Below, piece by piece: positions 1-9,234 of a DNA stretch of 38,675 nt. Position numbers and translations under genes: made by a program. The notes below the pieces were generated by a model. The model worked only from the letters and a program-made list of their open reading frames with translations, searched no databases and was not told the DNA's origin. How positions within the stretch are numbered: the first letter of the stretch is position 1; each line of letters opens with the position of its first letter. Origin of the DNA: Bacteroidota bacterium (lineage in GTDB: Bacteria; Bacteroidota; Rhodothermia; Rhodothermales; Bin80); assembly GCA_026708685.1 (NCBI GenBank), contig JAPOUL010000055.1, positions 1 to 38,675 of the forward strand. The letters run 5' to 3'.

Positions 1-681
1 CACGGATCGTTTACCCTCTTTTTCGTGCTTCACCCACTTAAAAAACGGAAGCCCCAGATTTTTATTGGTGGATAACAGGTTTCCCGAACTATTCTATATT
101 CTGTGAACTACCCTTGATTGATACCTTCATGCTTCAATAAATGGGCAAGTCGTTAAAACCTTGTTGATGAAAACCCTTGTTCAACCATTATCCATATCAT
201 TGTATCAAGAATATTCTATTCCCTCCATCCATTGACAGACATCCTTTCCCAAAAAAGGCTTTCCTGATGATCCATCATGCTGCAAGAAATCTCAGACTCT
301 GATATTTAGGTTAGTCGTTGCGTAATCGTAAAGATCTGAATGATCTCGCATCATACGATCATTCTCTATTCACACACGATGGATAGTATCTATGTTATTT
401 CTTAACATATTGGAACATGAATAACGATATAATGGTTTTCTATTTGTTCTCGGGTATCAGCGTCGCATTTTGATGTGCATCCACAATAGTCACTTTGAAT
501 GGCTGTCATATTGAATCTGGCGAGATCCTCTTCATTCATTTCCATTCAATTCTCTAAACGCAAGTCTTTGTCTGTAATCTCAGGTTTTGAATGGATCAAT
601 CATTGTACTCGTCATTGCTTGAAACATCATCATTGTTGACCTACTGCTGATACTTTAGCACCCAGATTATTCAACTTGAAA
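1..681. other. Stretch without a recognisable gene
   Basis: No open frame of convincing length or composition is seen on either strand before the nuclease gene. The stretch is AT-rich with scattered stops in all frames. I see no tRNA-like T-loop, no strong hairpin followed by a T-run, and no repeat array. It may hold the promoter of the downstream gene, but I could not assign one. Decayed coding sequence cannot be excluded. Confidence 0.5.
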
Positions 682-2535
682 ATGATCACTCATAAGTGTT
701 TTACACCATATGCAAGACTGCTCCGCAACTCCCTCTGTTTTGTGGGAATTTGGATGAATCTTTCCGTCAGTATTTATGCTGAGGAGGTAGGTGAAAACCA
801 TGTATTTCATTGTACGGAGAATCTGAGCCTCGTCTATCATGATACCGTAAGCGGTATTGATTCATCAGATTGTGATTCATCTGCCGCATCTTCCCATGTC
901 TATCAATCTCGCGTTCCACATTTGCTGAATAATTCTTGGGCATTATCTACGACATCAATACTGAGTAACTGTGAAGATGTCAATTCCGCCGATGCACAAA
1001 CCCTGCAGCGCGTGCGTGGAATCAGTGCGGTCAAAGCACAGGCAATCATTGACTACCGCAATGAATTTGGCCCTTTCAAGTCACTGGACGAATTGTCTCA
1101 GGTAAGGGGAATTGGCCCTGCCACCGTTGAGAATTTTCGTAAGGCGAATTTCTGTGTCAACGATTCAGAATCAGACAGTCCCACTGCCGCCCAACCCCAA
1201 AACCCGCCAGCACCAGTCAGCAGTCAGTCTTCCGACTGTATCAATGTGAATACCGCCGATGCCTCCTCACTTCAGAAAGTAAACCGAATTGGTGCCGTGA
1301 AAGCACAGGCAATCATTGAACATCGTACGGAGAATGGACCCTTTCAATCGCTCAATGATCTCACCAATGTGAAAGGAATTGGATCTGCTACGATTGAAAA
1401 TTTTCGAGCGGCTGGCTTTTGTGCTGAGGAATCAGAAGGCAGTCCTGAACCCACAGAGCACCAGAATGACTCCCCGTCCACCGCATCCGAATCTCCTGAC
1501 TCAAATTGTACCAATGTCAATACGGCAAATGCATCATTGCTTCAAAGCGTTAGTCGGATTGGTGCTGTTAAATCACAGTCCATCATTAACTATCGAAGCG
1601 AATTTGGACCTTTTCAGTCGTTAAATGATCTGGCACGAGTGAAAGGAATCGGTCCAGCAACGGTGGAGAATTTTCGCAAGGCTGGATTTTGTGCCCACTC
1701 TTCCAACGGATCCGTCCATCACTCTGACCCCGATTCAACCGCATCCATGACAGATTCAACCCATGATCTGTGCAAGGATCTTAACGTCGTGGATGCACAA
1801 ACGTTGCAAGAAGTCAGTGGGATCGGACAAGTCCTTTCTCAGTCCATCATTGATGAACGAGAACGATCGGGGCAATTTGGTTCTGTCAACGAGCTTGAAC
1901 GAATGGACGCAGTTGAACCATCAACGGTGAAAACACTGCTGGACGCTGGGTTTTGTGTGACTGCACTTGCTCCCCCATCGGATTCCACCAATCCACTAAC
2001 GAAGTTGTCCACCACCCCATCACCCTACCCAGTCGATTATGAGCGAAGCCTGTATGGCGGCTGGCTTGACATGGATGATGATTGCCAGAATACACGTATT
2101 GAAGTACTACTGGACAAGAGCCTCATTACGCCAACCTTGGATGAGACTGGATGCAGGGTTCTCTCTGGAAAATGGTTTGATCCTTATACGGGAAAAACTA
2201 TTACCGATCCTCAGGAAATCGATATCGACCATTTCATTCCACTTGCAGAAGCACACCGAAGCGGCGCTGCAGCTTGGAGCGATCAAAGACGGCACCTCTT
2301 TGGCAATGACCTCACCCCTGATGGCGTACTGATCCCTGTTCTGGCCTCTGCCAACCGCTCTAAGGGAAGCCGTGGACCCGATCAGTGGCTTCCGCCCAAT
2401 GAATCGTTTCACTGCCAGTATGCCGACCGCTGGATGCATCTAAAGGAAAGCTGGTATCTCACGATGGATTATCAAGAATCCAAAGCCATTGGTGAACTGC
2501 TCAAAAAATGTAACCATCACAGTATTTCACCATGA
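682..2535 (+). CDS. Secreted nuclease: four ComEA-like HhH units plus HNH domain
   Basis: Predicted secreted DNA-binding nuclease of 617 aa. I chose the ATG at 682; an in-frame TTG lies two codons upstream at 676. A hydrophobic stretch at about residues 17-34 looks like a signal peptide. Four helix-hairpin-helix units of the ComEA type follow at about 97-158, 186-247, 276-337 and 364-425, joined by Ser/Pro/Asp-rich linkers. Each unit opens with a Cys and closes with Phe-Cys, which suggests one disulfide per unit outside the cytoplasm. The fourth unit is the most divergent and has lost one GIG turn. Residues about 455-609 match the extracellular HNH family related to DUF1524/GmrSD C-termini: IDHFIPL with the catalytic His (about 517), SGAAAW, FGNDL, ANRSKG with an Asn (about 558), and WLPP. 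Known: ComEA HhH domains bind DNA non-specifically. Inferred: extracellular DNA degradation or DNA uptake. It is 65 bp upstream of accA and may be transcribed separately. Confidence 0.8.
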   Translation: MITHKCFTPYARLLRNSLCFVGIWMNLSVSIYAEEVGENHVFHCTENLSLVYHDTVSGIDSSDCDSSAASSHVYQSRVPHLLNNSWALSTTSILSNCEDVNSADAQTLQRVRGISAVKAQAIIDYRNEFGPFKSLDELSQVRGIGPATVENFRKANFCVNDSESDSPTAAQPQNPPAPVSSQSSDCINVNTADASSLQKVNRIGAVKAQAIIEHRTENGPFQSLNDLTNVKGIGSATIENFRAAGFCAEESEGSPEPTEHQNDSPSTASESPDSNCTNVNTANASLLQSVSRIGAVKSQSIINYRSEFGPFQSLNDLARVKGIGPATVENFRKAGFCAHSSNGSVHHSDPDSTASMTDSTHDLCKDLNVVDAQTLQEVSGIGQVLSQSIIDERERSGQFGSVNELERMDAVEPSTVKTLLDAGFCVTALAPPSDSTNPLTKLSTTPSPYPVDYERSLYGGWLDMDDDCQNTRIEVLLDKSLITPTLDETGCRVLSGKWFDPYTGKTITDPQEIDIDHFIPLAEAHRSGAAAWSDQRRHLFGNDLTPDGVLIPVLASANRSKGSRGPDQWLPPNESFHCQYADRWMHLKESWYLTMDYQESKAIGELLKKCNHHSISP

Positions 2536-2600
2536 CCCTCTGTTCTTCAGAGGATCAATTCCAAGTTGCAATCCGCTGACACTTCCTATCTACATCACCA

Positions 2601-3593
2601 ATGATCAAAAAATCTCAACAATTTTTACTGGACTTCGAAAAGCCGATCGTTGAGTTACAAAATAAGCTGGAGGAACTACGAGAGATGGACGCCAGTGGAG
2701 TAGACCTCTCTTCAGAAATTCAGGCCCTCTCCACCCGGATTGAAGAGCTCCGCCTGTCTATCTATGGAAGCCTTACCAGATGGCAGCGCGTACAGATTGC
2801 TCGGCATCCTTTGCGACCCTACACCTACGATTACATCACTGCCCTCACCGAGGGATTTGTAGAATTGCATGGAGATCGATGTTTTGGAGATGATCCCGCC
2901 ATCGTTAGTGGATTCGCTACACTTTCGGGAAACCGATACGGATACGAAGACCGAACCGTCCTCATCGTCGGACATCAGAAAGGACGTGATACCAAACAAC
3001 GCCGCTACCGACGCTTTGGAATGCCAAACCCAGAAGGGTATCGGAAAGCACGGCGATTGATGGAACTCGCTTCAAGATTCGGCAAACCCATTATCTGTCT
3101 TCTTGATACCCCAGGTGCATACCCAGGAATGGATGCAGAAGAACGAGGGCAGGCAGAAGCCATCGCTCGAAACTTGCTCGTCATGTCTAGGCTTGCAGTT
3201 CCCATCATCGTGGTGGTGATTGGCGAAGGAGCATCAGGCGGTGCACTGGGCATTGGTGTCGGTGACCAAATGCTGATGCTCGAAAATGCATGGTACTCCG
3301 TCATTTCCCCCGAAAGCTGCTCCTCTATCCTGTGGAGATCATGGGATCACAAAGAAGAGGCTGCCCGTGCTCTGAAATTGATTGCTACTGATCTGGTGGA
3401 AGTTGGAATTGTGGATCACATTATCCAAGAACCCCTTGGTGGAGCACATCATGATCCCAGTGCGACGTATGATTATGTCGGACAGGCAATCTGTGACTCC
3501 CTCAAAAAAATTGGGTCGCTCACCAATGAAGATCTAATCCGTAAACGTCTTTGTAGGCTGGATCGGATCGGCGAACACAGCCTCAGTGGATAA
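2601..3593 (+). CDS. accA: Acetyl-CoA carboxylase carboxyltransferase subunit alpha
   Basis: Carboxyltransferase alpha subunit of acetyl-CoA carboxylase. Together with AccD it moves the carboxyl group from biotin-carrier AccB to acetyl-CoA, giving malonyl-CoA for fatty-acid synthesis in the cytoplasm. The 330-aa length is typical. The N-terminus has the usual helical start (FLDFEKPI, LEELR) followed by WQRVQIARHPLRPYT and the conserved LHGDRCFGDD. The oxyanion-hole and CoA-binding glycine motifs are present (LLDTPGAYPG, GEGASGGALGIGVGD), as is the end motif SVISPESCSSILW. The start is the first ATG of the conserved region, with no Shine-Dalgarno motif. nadC begins 5 bp after the stop, so both are probably on one transcript. 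No accD is visible in the window. Confidence 0.96.
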   Translation: MIKKSQQFLLDFEKPIVELQNKLEELREMDASGVDLSSEIQALSTRIEELRLSIYGSLTRWQRVQIARHPLRPYTYDYITALTEGFVELHGDRCFGDDPAIVSGFATLSGNRYGYEDRTVLIVGHQKGRDTKQRRYRRFGMPNPEGYRKARRLMELASRFGKPIICLLDTPGAYPGMDAEERGQAEAIARNLLVMSRLAVPIIVVVIGEGASGGALGIGVGDQMLMLENAWYSVISPESCSSILWRSWDHKEEAARALKLIATDLVEVGIVDHIIQEPLGGAHHDPSATYDYVGQAICDSLKKIGSLTNEDLIRKRLCRLDRIGEHSLSG

Positions 3594-3598
3594 ACCGC

Positions 3599-4489
3599 AT
3601 GTATCGTGGACTCCCGCCCTATCTTTCGCCCGAAGACCTCAATACGATCCTGCATAACGCTCTTGTAGAAGATGTTGGGTCAGGTGATGTTACTTCCGAA
3701 TCTCTTCTTTCCAGAGAGGATCAGGGACATGCTACATTCATCATGCGACAGGAAGGGATCATTGCAGGACTTACGGTGGCACAGTATACATTTCATCTTG
3801 TTGATCCTGCCCTACAATGTGCATGGAAATATGCAGATGGGGATGCTGTGGACAACAATACGATCATTGGGAGCTGTTCTGGCTCGCTACGTTCCATCCT
3901 GACCGCTGAGCGTCTATCCCTGAATCTAATGCAACGAATGAGTGGGATTGCAACATTAACATCCAGAATGGTGGAACGTGTTCAAAGGTATGCGACCCGT
4001 ATCCGAGATACACGCAAAACGGTTCCAGGATTGCGCCTGATTGATAAATGGGCCGTTTTGATGGGAGGCGGCACTAATCACCGGATCGGATTGTATGACC
4101 GCATCCTCATCAAGGACAACCATATTGAAGCCGTCGGAGGTCTGGCAAAATCCGTACAGATCGCCGCTACGAAGATGCCTGATTTTAAGATTGATGTAGA
4201 AGCTCGGACGATAGATGAAGTGGATGAAGCACTCTCGGTATCTCATCTCATTGATGTGCTCCTACTCGATAACATGGCCACCTATACGACCAATGGATCG
4301 TTCAACACCGCCCCCCTCAAACGGGCGGTTGATCGTATTGACCACCACATCAAGACCGAAGCCACTGGAGGGATCACTTTGGAAACTGTACCACTCATCG
4401 CAGCAACTGGTGTAGATTACATTTCATGCGGAGCTCTTACCCATTCGGTTCAGGCGATTGACATAGCCCTGAATGTTGATCCACTCTGA
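3599..4489 (+). CDS. nadC: Nicotinate-nucleotide pyrophosphorylase (carboxylating)
   Basis: Quinolinate phosphoribosyltransferase, which converts quinolinate and PRPP to nicotinate mononucleotide, CO2 and pyrophosphate in de novo NAD synthesis. The 296 aa fit the family. Diagnostic motifs are EDVGSGDVTS near residue 24, the ERLSLNLMQRMSGIAT helix, the active-site stretch RDTRKTVPGLRLIDKWAV, GGGTNHRIGLYDRILIKDNH, the acidic VEARTIDEVDEAL, LLLDNM, and EATGGITLETV with the C-terminal GVDYISCGALTHS. The start ATG is 5 bp after the accA stop, without a visible Shine-Dalgarno. nadA and nadB are not in the window. A pnuC-like transporter lies about 6 kb downstream in the same direction. Confidence 0.96.
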   Translation: MYRGLPPYLSPEDLNTILHNALVEDVGSGDVTSESLLSREDQGHATFIMRQEGIIAGLTVAQYTFHLVDPALQCAWKYADGDAVDNNTIIGSCSGSLRSILTAERLSLNLMQRMSGIATLTSRMVERVQRYATRIRDTRKTVPGLRLIDKWAVLMGGGTNHRIGLYDRILIKDNHIEAVGGLAKSVQIAATKMPDFKIDVEARTIDEVDEALSVSHLIDVLLLDNMATYTTNGSFNTAPLKRAVDRIDHHIKTEATGGITLETVPLIAATGVDYISCGALTHSVQAIDIALNVDPL

Positions 4490-4533
4490 ATCCTGATTCC
4501 GCATGTCTTTGATGAGTCACCTCGGGTGAAGTG

Positions 4534-5820
4534 ATGATGAATCAAGTAGGTCACCTTCGTATTGATGAGCAACGATTTCGCGAAGATTTTGCATGTTTGT
4601 GTCGGGATGGAGCAACACCAGAAGATGGATTGAATCGTCCCGCCCTCAGCGACGCTCATCTTACAGCAAGACAAACCTTTCGCGATATGATCCTTGAACG
4701 GGGATTTGATCTTCGTCAAGATGGTGCTGGCAACCTCTCGGCATTGCACTGTCCCTCCAGCGATCTGCAACCTACACTGCTACTCGGCTCCCACTTGGAT
4801 TCTGTCCCTCATGGGGGTAGATATGATGGGACTCTGGGAGTTGCATCTGCATTTGAAGTCGCTCAGGTTTTACGAGAAGTGTCTCCAGACACCCCCGTTG
4901 AAGTCATTGATTTTACCGATGAAGAAGGCACTTGGGTATCCCTACTTGGAAGCCGGGCTATGTCTGGGCAATTGACCCCAAAGGATCTGGAGCGGCCCAG
5001 AGGGAATCTCGATGCATTTCACAGAGCCTTGCAACGATCTGGACTCACGATAGATGGAATCCTCTCCTCCACAAGACATTCAAAAGAGTTCTTGGGCTAT
5101 CTTGAAGTTCATATTGAACAGGGCACTCGGCTTGAATGCCATCAAACGGATATTGGTATCGTGACGGGAATGGTTGGCATTCACATGTATCTGGTTACCT
5201 TCCATGGAGAGGCGAACCACGCCGGCACCACCCCCATGAATGAACGGCATGATGCCGCACTTGGTGCAAGTGAATTCTGTCTCAAGGTCCATCAAACCGT
5301 GAAGAGTGATTTTCCAGACTGTATGGCCACTGTTGGTCAAATGGATTTTTCACCTGGGGCATTTAATATTATCGCTGGTAAAGTAACAGCCTTTATGGAG
5401 ATTCGTTCTGAGGACTCTGAGCAGGCAAAGGATCTAGAAAATGCTCTGCGGGAGCAGGCTGAGATTGTTGCCCGGACCTATTGGCTCAACCTTGATTTTG
5501 ATCATCTTGAATCCGTGATTCCTCAAAAAATGGATGCAAGGATCGCACGGTCCATTGAATCATCCTGTCATCGACTGGAACTGTCCTACCAAACTCTCCC
5601 ATCCCTTGCTGGTCATGATGCCCAGTCCATGGCACTGCTATGTCCATCTGGCTTAATCTTCATTCCCTCTTCGGGTGGATTTAGCCATAGCTCCCGTGAG
5701 TACACTCCTTGGGAAGCATGTATCAACGGAGCCAATGTACTGCTCCATTCCGCCATACAGTTTATGGACTCGGTGATCATGAAGAACCGTCATGCAACTG
5801 AATTGAACCGATCTTCTTGA
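4534..5820 (+). CDS. M20-family Zn amidohydrolase (carbamoylase/allantoate amidohydrolase type)
   Basis: Dinuclear-metal amidohydrolase of the hydantoinase/carbamoylase branch of peptidase family M20, about 428 aa. Metal ligands are visible: GSHLDSVPHGG (His and Asp near residue 87-89), RYDGTLG (second Asp), DFTDEEG (catalytic/bridging Glu) and HIEQG. A dimerisation segment with GEANHAGTTPM follows, and the C-terminal GHDAQSMA and FIPSSGGFSHSSREYT are typical. Family members hydrolyse N-carbamoyl-L-amino acids, allantoate or ureidoglycine. The sequence does not let me choose the substrate, and no purine- or pyrimidine-catabolic neighbours are seen. Possible starts are GTG 4531 and ATG 4534 or 4537. 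The next gene begins 1 bp after the stop, so the gene is operonic. Confidence 0.88.
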   Translation: MMNQVGHLRIDEQRFREDFACLCRDGATPEDGLNRPALSDAHLTARQTFRDMILERGFDLRQDGAGNLSALHCPSSDLQPTLLLGSHLDSVPHGGRYDGTLGVASAFEVAQVLREVSPDTPVEVIDFTDEEGTWVSLLGSRAMSGQLTPKDLERPRGNLDAFHRALQRSGLTIDGILSSTRHSKEFLGYLEVHIEQGTRLECHQTDIGIVTGMVGIHMYLVTFHGEANHAGTTPMNERHDAALGASEFCLKVHQTVKSDFPDCMATVGQMDFSPGAFNIIAGKVTAFMEIRSEDSEQAKDLENALREQAEIVARTYWLNLDFDHLESVIPQKMDARIARSIESSCHRLELSYQTLPSLAGHDAQSMALLCPSGLIFIPSSGGFSHSSREYTPWEACINGANVLLHSAIQFMDSVIMKNRHATELNRSS

Positions 5821-5821
5821 G

Positions 5822-7219
5822 ATGCTACAAGAACAGAGTAGATTTTATCAGCAGTTGCTGTTTTTTGCAGACATGATCCTTGTAGGGACGGCATGGATTG
5901 CAGCCTACTATCTTCGTTTTGAAGTATTGACCACCTGGCCCGTTCCTTTGCCTGAATGGCATCCCTTAAGTCGTTACCTGACCTTTTTTCCCTGGATCCT
6001 GATCTCAGCGGCACTGACATTCTGGGCATCGGGTCTCTATATTCCCGACCGCGCTCAACGCTGGACCAGCTTGATCCGAAGTGTTGGTAAATCCGTTGGA
6101 CTGGCTCTGGTTGTATCCATGGCATTTTTGTCCCTGTATCGAGACTTCAATATCTCACGATTGACGATTCTTCTCTTTGCCACACTGACACCACTGTCCA
6201 TGCTCAGCCTTCGGCTGTTGATATATCTCTACATACGTAATGCCCGCAAGAAAGGACGCAACTTGCGACGAGTGCTGATTATAGGTGCTGGAAGTGCCGG
6301 TCGCCGTTTACAGAAATCGTTTGAATTGTATCCATGGATGGGATTTCAGGTGATTGGCTTTCTGGATGACCATAAAACCGATATGCCAAATGTCCTCGGC
6401 AAGGTAGACGATGTTCTTGATTTTCTTGACTCTTCGAAAGATCCCATTGATTATGTCTATATAGCACTTCCCTTAAAGGCCGTTGGCACCATTGAAAAAC
6501 TGCTCAGCTCTCTTTCTTCCCGACTCGTCCATGTATGTCTGGTTCCCGATTTATTGCAGCATGATATTATCAACAGTAGAATCACGGATGTAGATGGGCT
6601 TCCCGTCCTCCATATTATTGACGAGACACCGATGGATTTTCGCCGGTTTATCAAACGAAGTCTGGATGTTGCATTCTCGATTCTGGTTCTGACGATCCTG
6701 TCCCCCATGCTGTTGATCATTTCTTTACTTGTCTTGATGTCATCCAGAGGCCCTGTGCTGTACCGGCAGGAGCGAATGGGCCTCAATGGTCAGGTATTTC
6801 ATATGCTGAAATTCAGATCCATGCCTGTCACTGCAGAGCAGGATTCTGGGGCAGTGTGGGCCACTAAAGGAGAAAATCGTGCAACGCCTGTTGGAAAATT
6901 TCTTCGGCGCACCTCTTTAGATGAGCTACCTCAATTCATCAATGTCCTCAAGGGAGACATGTCCGTGGTAGGTCCTCGTCCAGAGCGGCCCGTATTTATT
7001 CACGATTTCAAGGAAAAAATCCCCAGATACATGCAGCGTCACAAAATGAAAGCCGGGATTACGGGCTGGGCACAGGTCAATGGTTGGCGAGGTAATACGT
7101 CTCTCGAAAAGCGAATCCAGCATGACCTGTACTATATTCAAAACTGGTCGCTCCTTCTGGATATCAAAATTATGGTCATGACCGTATGGAAGGGATTTGT
7201 CAACCGCAACGCTTACTGA
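5822..7219 (+). CDS. Undecaprenyl-phosphate sugar-1-phosphate transferase (WcaJ-like)
   Basis: Polyprenyl-phosphate hexose-1-phosphate transferase that starts exopolysaccharide or capsule repeat units by loading a sugar-phosphate on undecaprenyl phosphate at the inner membrane. The 465 aa contain about four N-terminal membrane helices (roughly 11-30, 52-74, 90-106 and 115-138), a Rossmann-like CoA-binding domain (VLIIGAGSAG at about 151-160), a further membrane segment (283-306) and the C-terminal bacterial sugar transferase domain. The latter shows KRSLDVAFS, YRQERMG, HMLKFRSM, TSLDELPQFINVLKGDMSVVGPRP and GITGWAQVNGWRG. Known family members use UDP-glucose or UDP-galactose; the exact sugar is not predictable here. 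No other glycan genes are nearby, which is unusual for an initiating transferase. The 3' end overlaps the ABC-F gene by 23 bp. Confidence 0.92.
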   Translation: MLQEQSRFYQQLLFFADMILVGTAWIAAYYLRFEVLTTWPVPLPEWHPLSRYLTFFPWILISAALTFWASGLYIPDRAQRWTSLIRSVGKSVGLALVVSMAFLSLYRDFNISRLTILLFATLTPLSMLSLRLLIYLYIRNARKKGRNLRRVLIIGAGSAGRRLQKSFELYPWMGFQVIGFLDDHKTDMPNVLGKVDDVLDFLDSSKDPIDYVYIALPLKAVGTIEKLLSSLSSRLVHVCLVPDLLQHDIINSRITDVDGLPVLHIIDETPMDFRRFIKRSLDVAFSILVLTILSPMLLIISLLVLMSSRGPVLYRQERMGLNGQVFHMLKFRSMPVTAEQDSGAVWATKGENRATPVGKFLRRTSLDELPQFINVLKGDMSVVGPRPERPVFIHDFKEKIPRYMQRHKMKAGITGWAQVNGWRGNTSLEKRIQHDLYYIQNWSLLLDIKIMVMTVWKGFVNRNAY

Positions 7220-9224
7220 TCTTGCTTTGATTCAATTACAGAGTATTGGCATTTCTCTGGGTGGCAACCCGATCCTCCAGGATTTAACCTGGACCGTCGG
7301 CGATGGCAAGCGTATTGGGCTGATTGGACCCAATGGGGCTGGCAAAACAACGCTGCTACGAATCATCGGACAGCAACTGGAGCCGGATAAGGGCGAGATC
7401 TCCAGAACTGGAACGGTGGGATACCTGACGCAGGATGTTCAAGATGTAACCAGTGGCCACTCCATCATTGAAGAAACGCTAAGAGCCTTTGAAGCGATTG
7501 AAGCCATGCAAACTCGTGAAGTAGAATTGACGCGTGCACTGGAAGATCCCGATACCAATCACGCAAAGATTCTTCAAGAGTTGGAAGTCATTCACGAACG
7601 CTTAGCTATTCACGGTGCTCATTCTGCACAATCTCGTGCAGAATCGGTATTAGAGGGCCTTGGATTTGCAACTAGGGAGTTGAATCGCCCCGTGGAAACT
7701 CTCTCTGGTGGGTTTCGGATGCGCGTAGCACTCGCCCAGATTCTCCTACAAAAACCAGATGTACTGCTCTTGGATGAACCTACCAATCATCTTGATATTG
7801 TGAGCATTGACTGGTTGGAAAAGTACCTGAAAACGTATTCGGGCACAGTCATTTTGGTTTCACATGATCGTTACTTCCTCAATCGTATGATTGATACAGT
7901 TGCACACCTGTATCATGGACGAATTGCCGAATATGCTGGCGACTACGATTTTTTTCTCATTGAGCGAGAGAAACGACGCGTCCTGGAGCAGGCCGCCTAT
8001 GAAAACCAGCAACGGGACATTCAACAGGACCAGCGGTTTATCGACCGCTTCAGATACAAGGCATCCAAAGCTCGTCAGGTTCAGAGCCGCATCAAGCATC
8101 TGGAGAAGTTAGAACGCTTACCACCTCCTGAGTCACCCGACGCACAGATTCGAATCCGATTCCCATCTCCGAGTCCATCGGGTAGGAGGATACTGTCTCT
8201 GAGTCCATTCTCGAAAATATATCCATCTCAAAACGGGCCAGCCGTGAAGGTCTTTGACCAGGCTACCCCCCTTGAAATCACACGCGGACAAAAAATAGCC
8301 CTCATTGGAAAAAATGGAGCAGGAAAGTCAACCCTATCCCGAATCCTTTATGGGAGTGAATCCATTCAGGGAGACCTCCAGATCGGCCATAATGTATCCA
8401 TTCGATTCTTTGCCCAGCACCAAGCGGATACGCTAACTGCATCCGATACCGTACTGGAATCGCTCCAGCGTGAGGCCGTTGGGCGAGAGGAGGTATACCT
8501 ACGCACTCTCCTAGGTGCTTTTCTATTTACGGGTGATGACGTATTCAAGCCCGTTCATGTACTTTCGGGTGGCGAAAAAAGCCGATTGGCCCTTGCTCGT
8601 ACACTGGTGAATCCAGCTAATTTCCTGATCCTTGACGAACCCACCAATCACTTAGATATTCAGTCCATTGGTGTACTGATTGAGGCACTGCGACAATATG
8701 ATGGCACATTCGTCATCGTAAGTCATGATCGCCACTTTATTGATCATGTTGCCAATGTGATCTGGCATATTGGTGACCAATCCGTCCGCACTTATGAAGG
8801 AACATATTCTGACTATCAATGGGCATTGGATCATGGCTCCCTGCAACGGGTAAGTCAAACCAGAAAATCTCCTCAAAAGGCAGCCCCCAAATCACATTCC
8901 CGATCGGGTGGACCTAAAACCAAGGAGCAAAAAAGGCGTGAAGCCGAAGCACGCAACCGTGCCTATCAGGAAGCCAGAACCAATGGTCATCTTCATCATG
9001 AACAGCTCACCGATCATCAACTTCAGTGGCTGTGTGAAGAAGCCGAGTCCGCTATTTCAGAGGCAGAGGCACGAAAAAAAGTTCTGGAGGAGATTTTATC
9101 TGACCCTCAAACCTATTCTGACCCCGTTCAATCTGAAGAAGCAACCATTCGCTATGCCGCAATTGAAAAAGAACTTGCAGATCTCTATCAGAAGTGGGAA
9201 CAACTTGCGGAGTCTATCCAGTAA
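7197..9224 (+). CDS. ABC-F family ATPase
   Basis: Soluble duplicated ABC ATPase of the ABC-F class (Uup/EttA/YheS relatives), 675 aa with no membrane segment. The first cassette has GPNGAGKTTL (about 44-53), LSGGFRMRVALAQ and LLLDEPTNHLD. The second has GKNGAGKSTL (about 371), LSGGEKSRLALA and LILDEPTNHLD. Between them lies a charged linker (RFIDRFRYKASKARQVQSR), and the C-terminus (about 560-675) is a Lys/Arg/Glu-rich predicted coiled coil. Known members act on ribosomes as translation factors or antibiotic-protection proteins; which applies here is not visible. The first in-frame start is TTG at 7197, overlapping the upstream gene by 23 bp. A second TTG lies at 7227 and there is no ATG before Walker A. 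A purine run GGAAGGGA just before 7197 could be the ribosome site, but its spacing is short. Confidence 0.92.
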   Translation: MSTATLTDLALIQLQSIGISLGGNPILQDLTWTVGDGKRIGLIGPNGAGKTTLLRIIGQQLEPDKGEISRTGTVGYLTQDVQDVTSGHSIIEETLRAFEAIEAMQTREVELTRALEDPDTNHAKILQELEVIHERLAIHGAHSAQSRAESVLEGLGFATRELNRPVETLSGGFRMRVALAQILLQKPDVLLLDEPTNHLDIVSIDWLEKYLKTYSGTVILVSHDRYFLNRMIDTVAHLYHGRIAEYAGDYDFFLIEREKRRVLEQAAYENQQRDIQQDQRFIDRFRYKASKARQVQSRIKHLEKLERLPPPESPDAQIRIRFPSPSPSGRRILSLSPFSKIYPSQNGPAVKVFDQATPLEITRGQKIALIGKNGAGKSTLSRILYGSESIQGDLQIGHNVSIRFFAQHQADTLTASDTVLESLQREAVGREEVYLRTLLGAFLFTGDDVFKPVHVLSGGEKSRLALARTLVNPANFLILDEPTNHLDIQSIGVLIEALRQYDGTFVIVSHDRHFIDHVANVIWHIGDQSVRTYEGTYSDYQWALDHGSLQRVSQTRKSPQKAAPKSHSRSGGPKTKEQKRREAEARNRAYQEARTNGHLHHEQLTDHQLQWLCEEAESAISEAEARKKVLEEILSDPQTYSDPVQSEEATIRYAAIEKELADLYQKWEQLAESIQ

Positions 9225-9234
9225 GTAAGAATTC

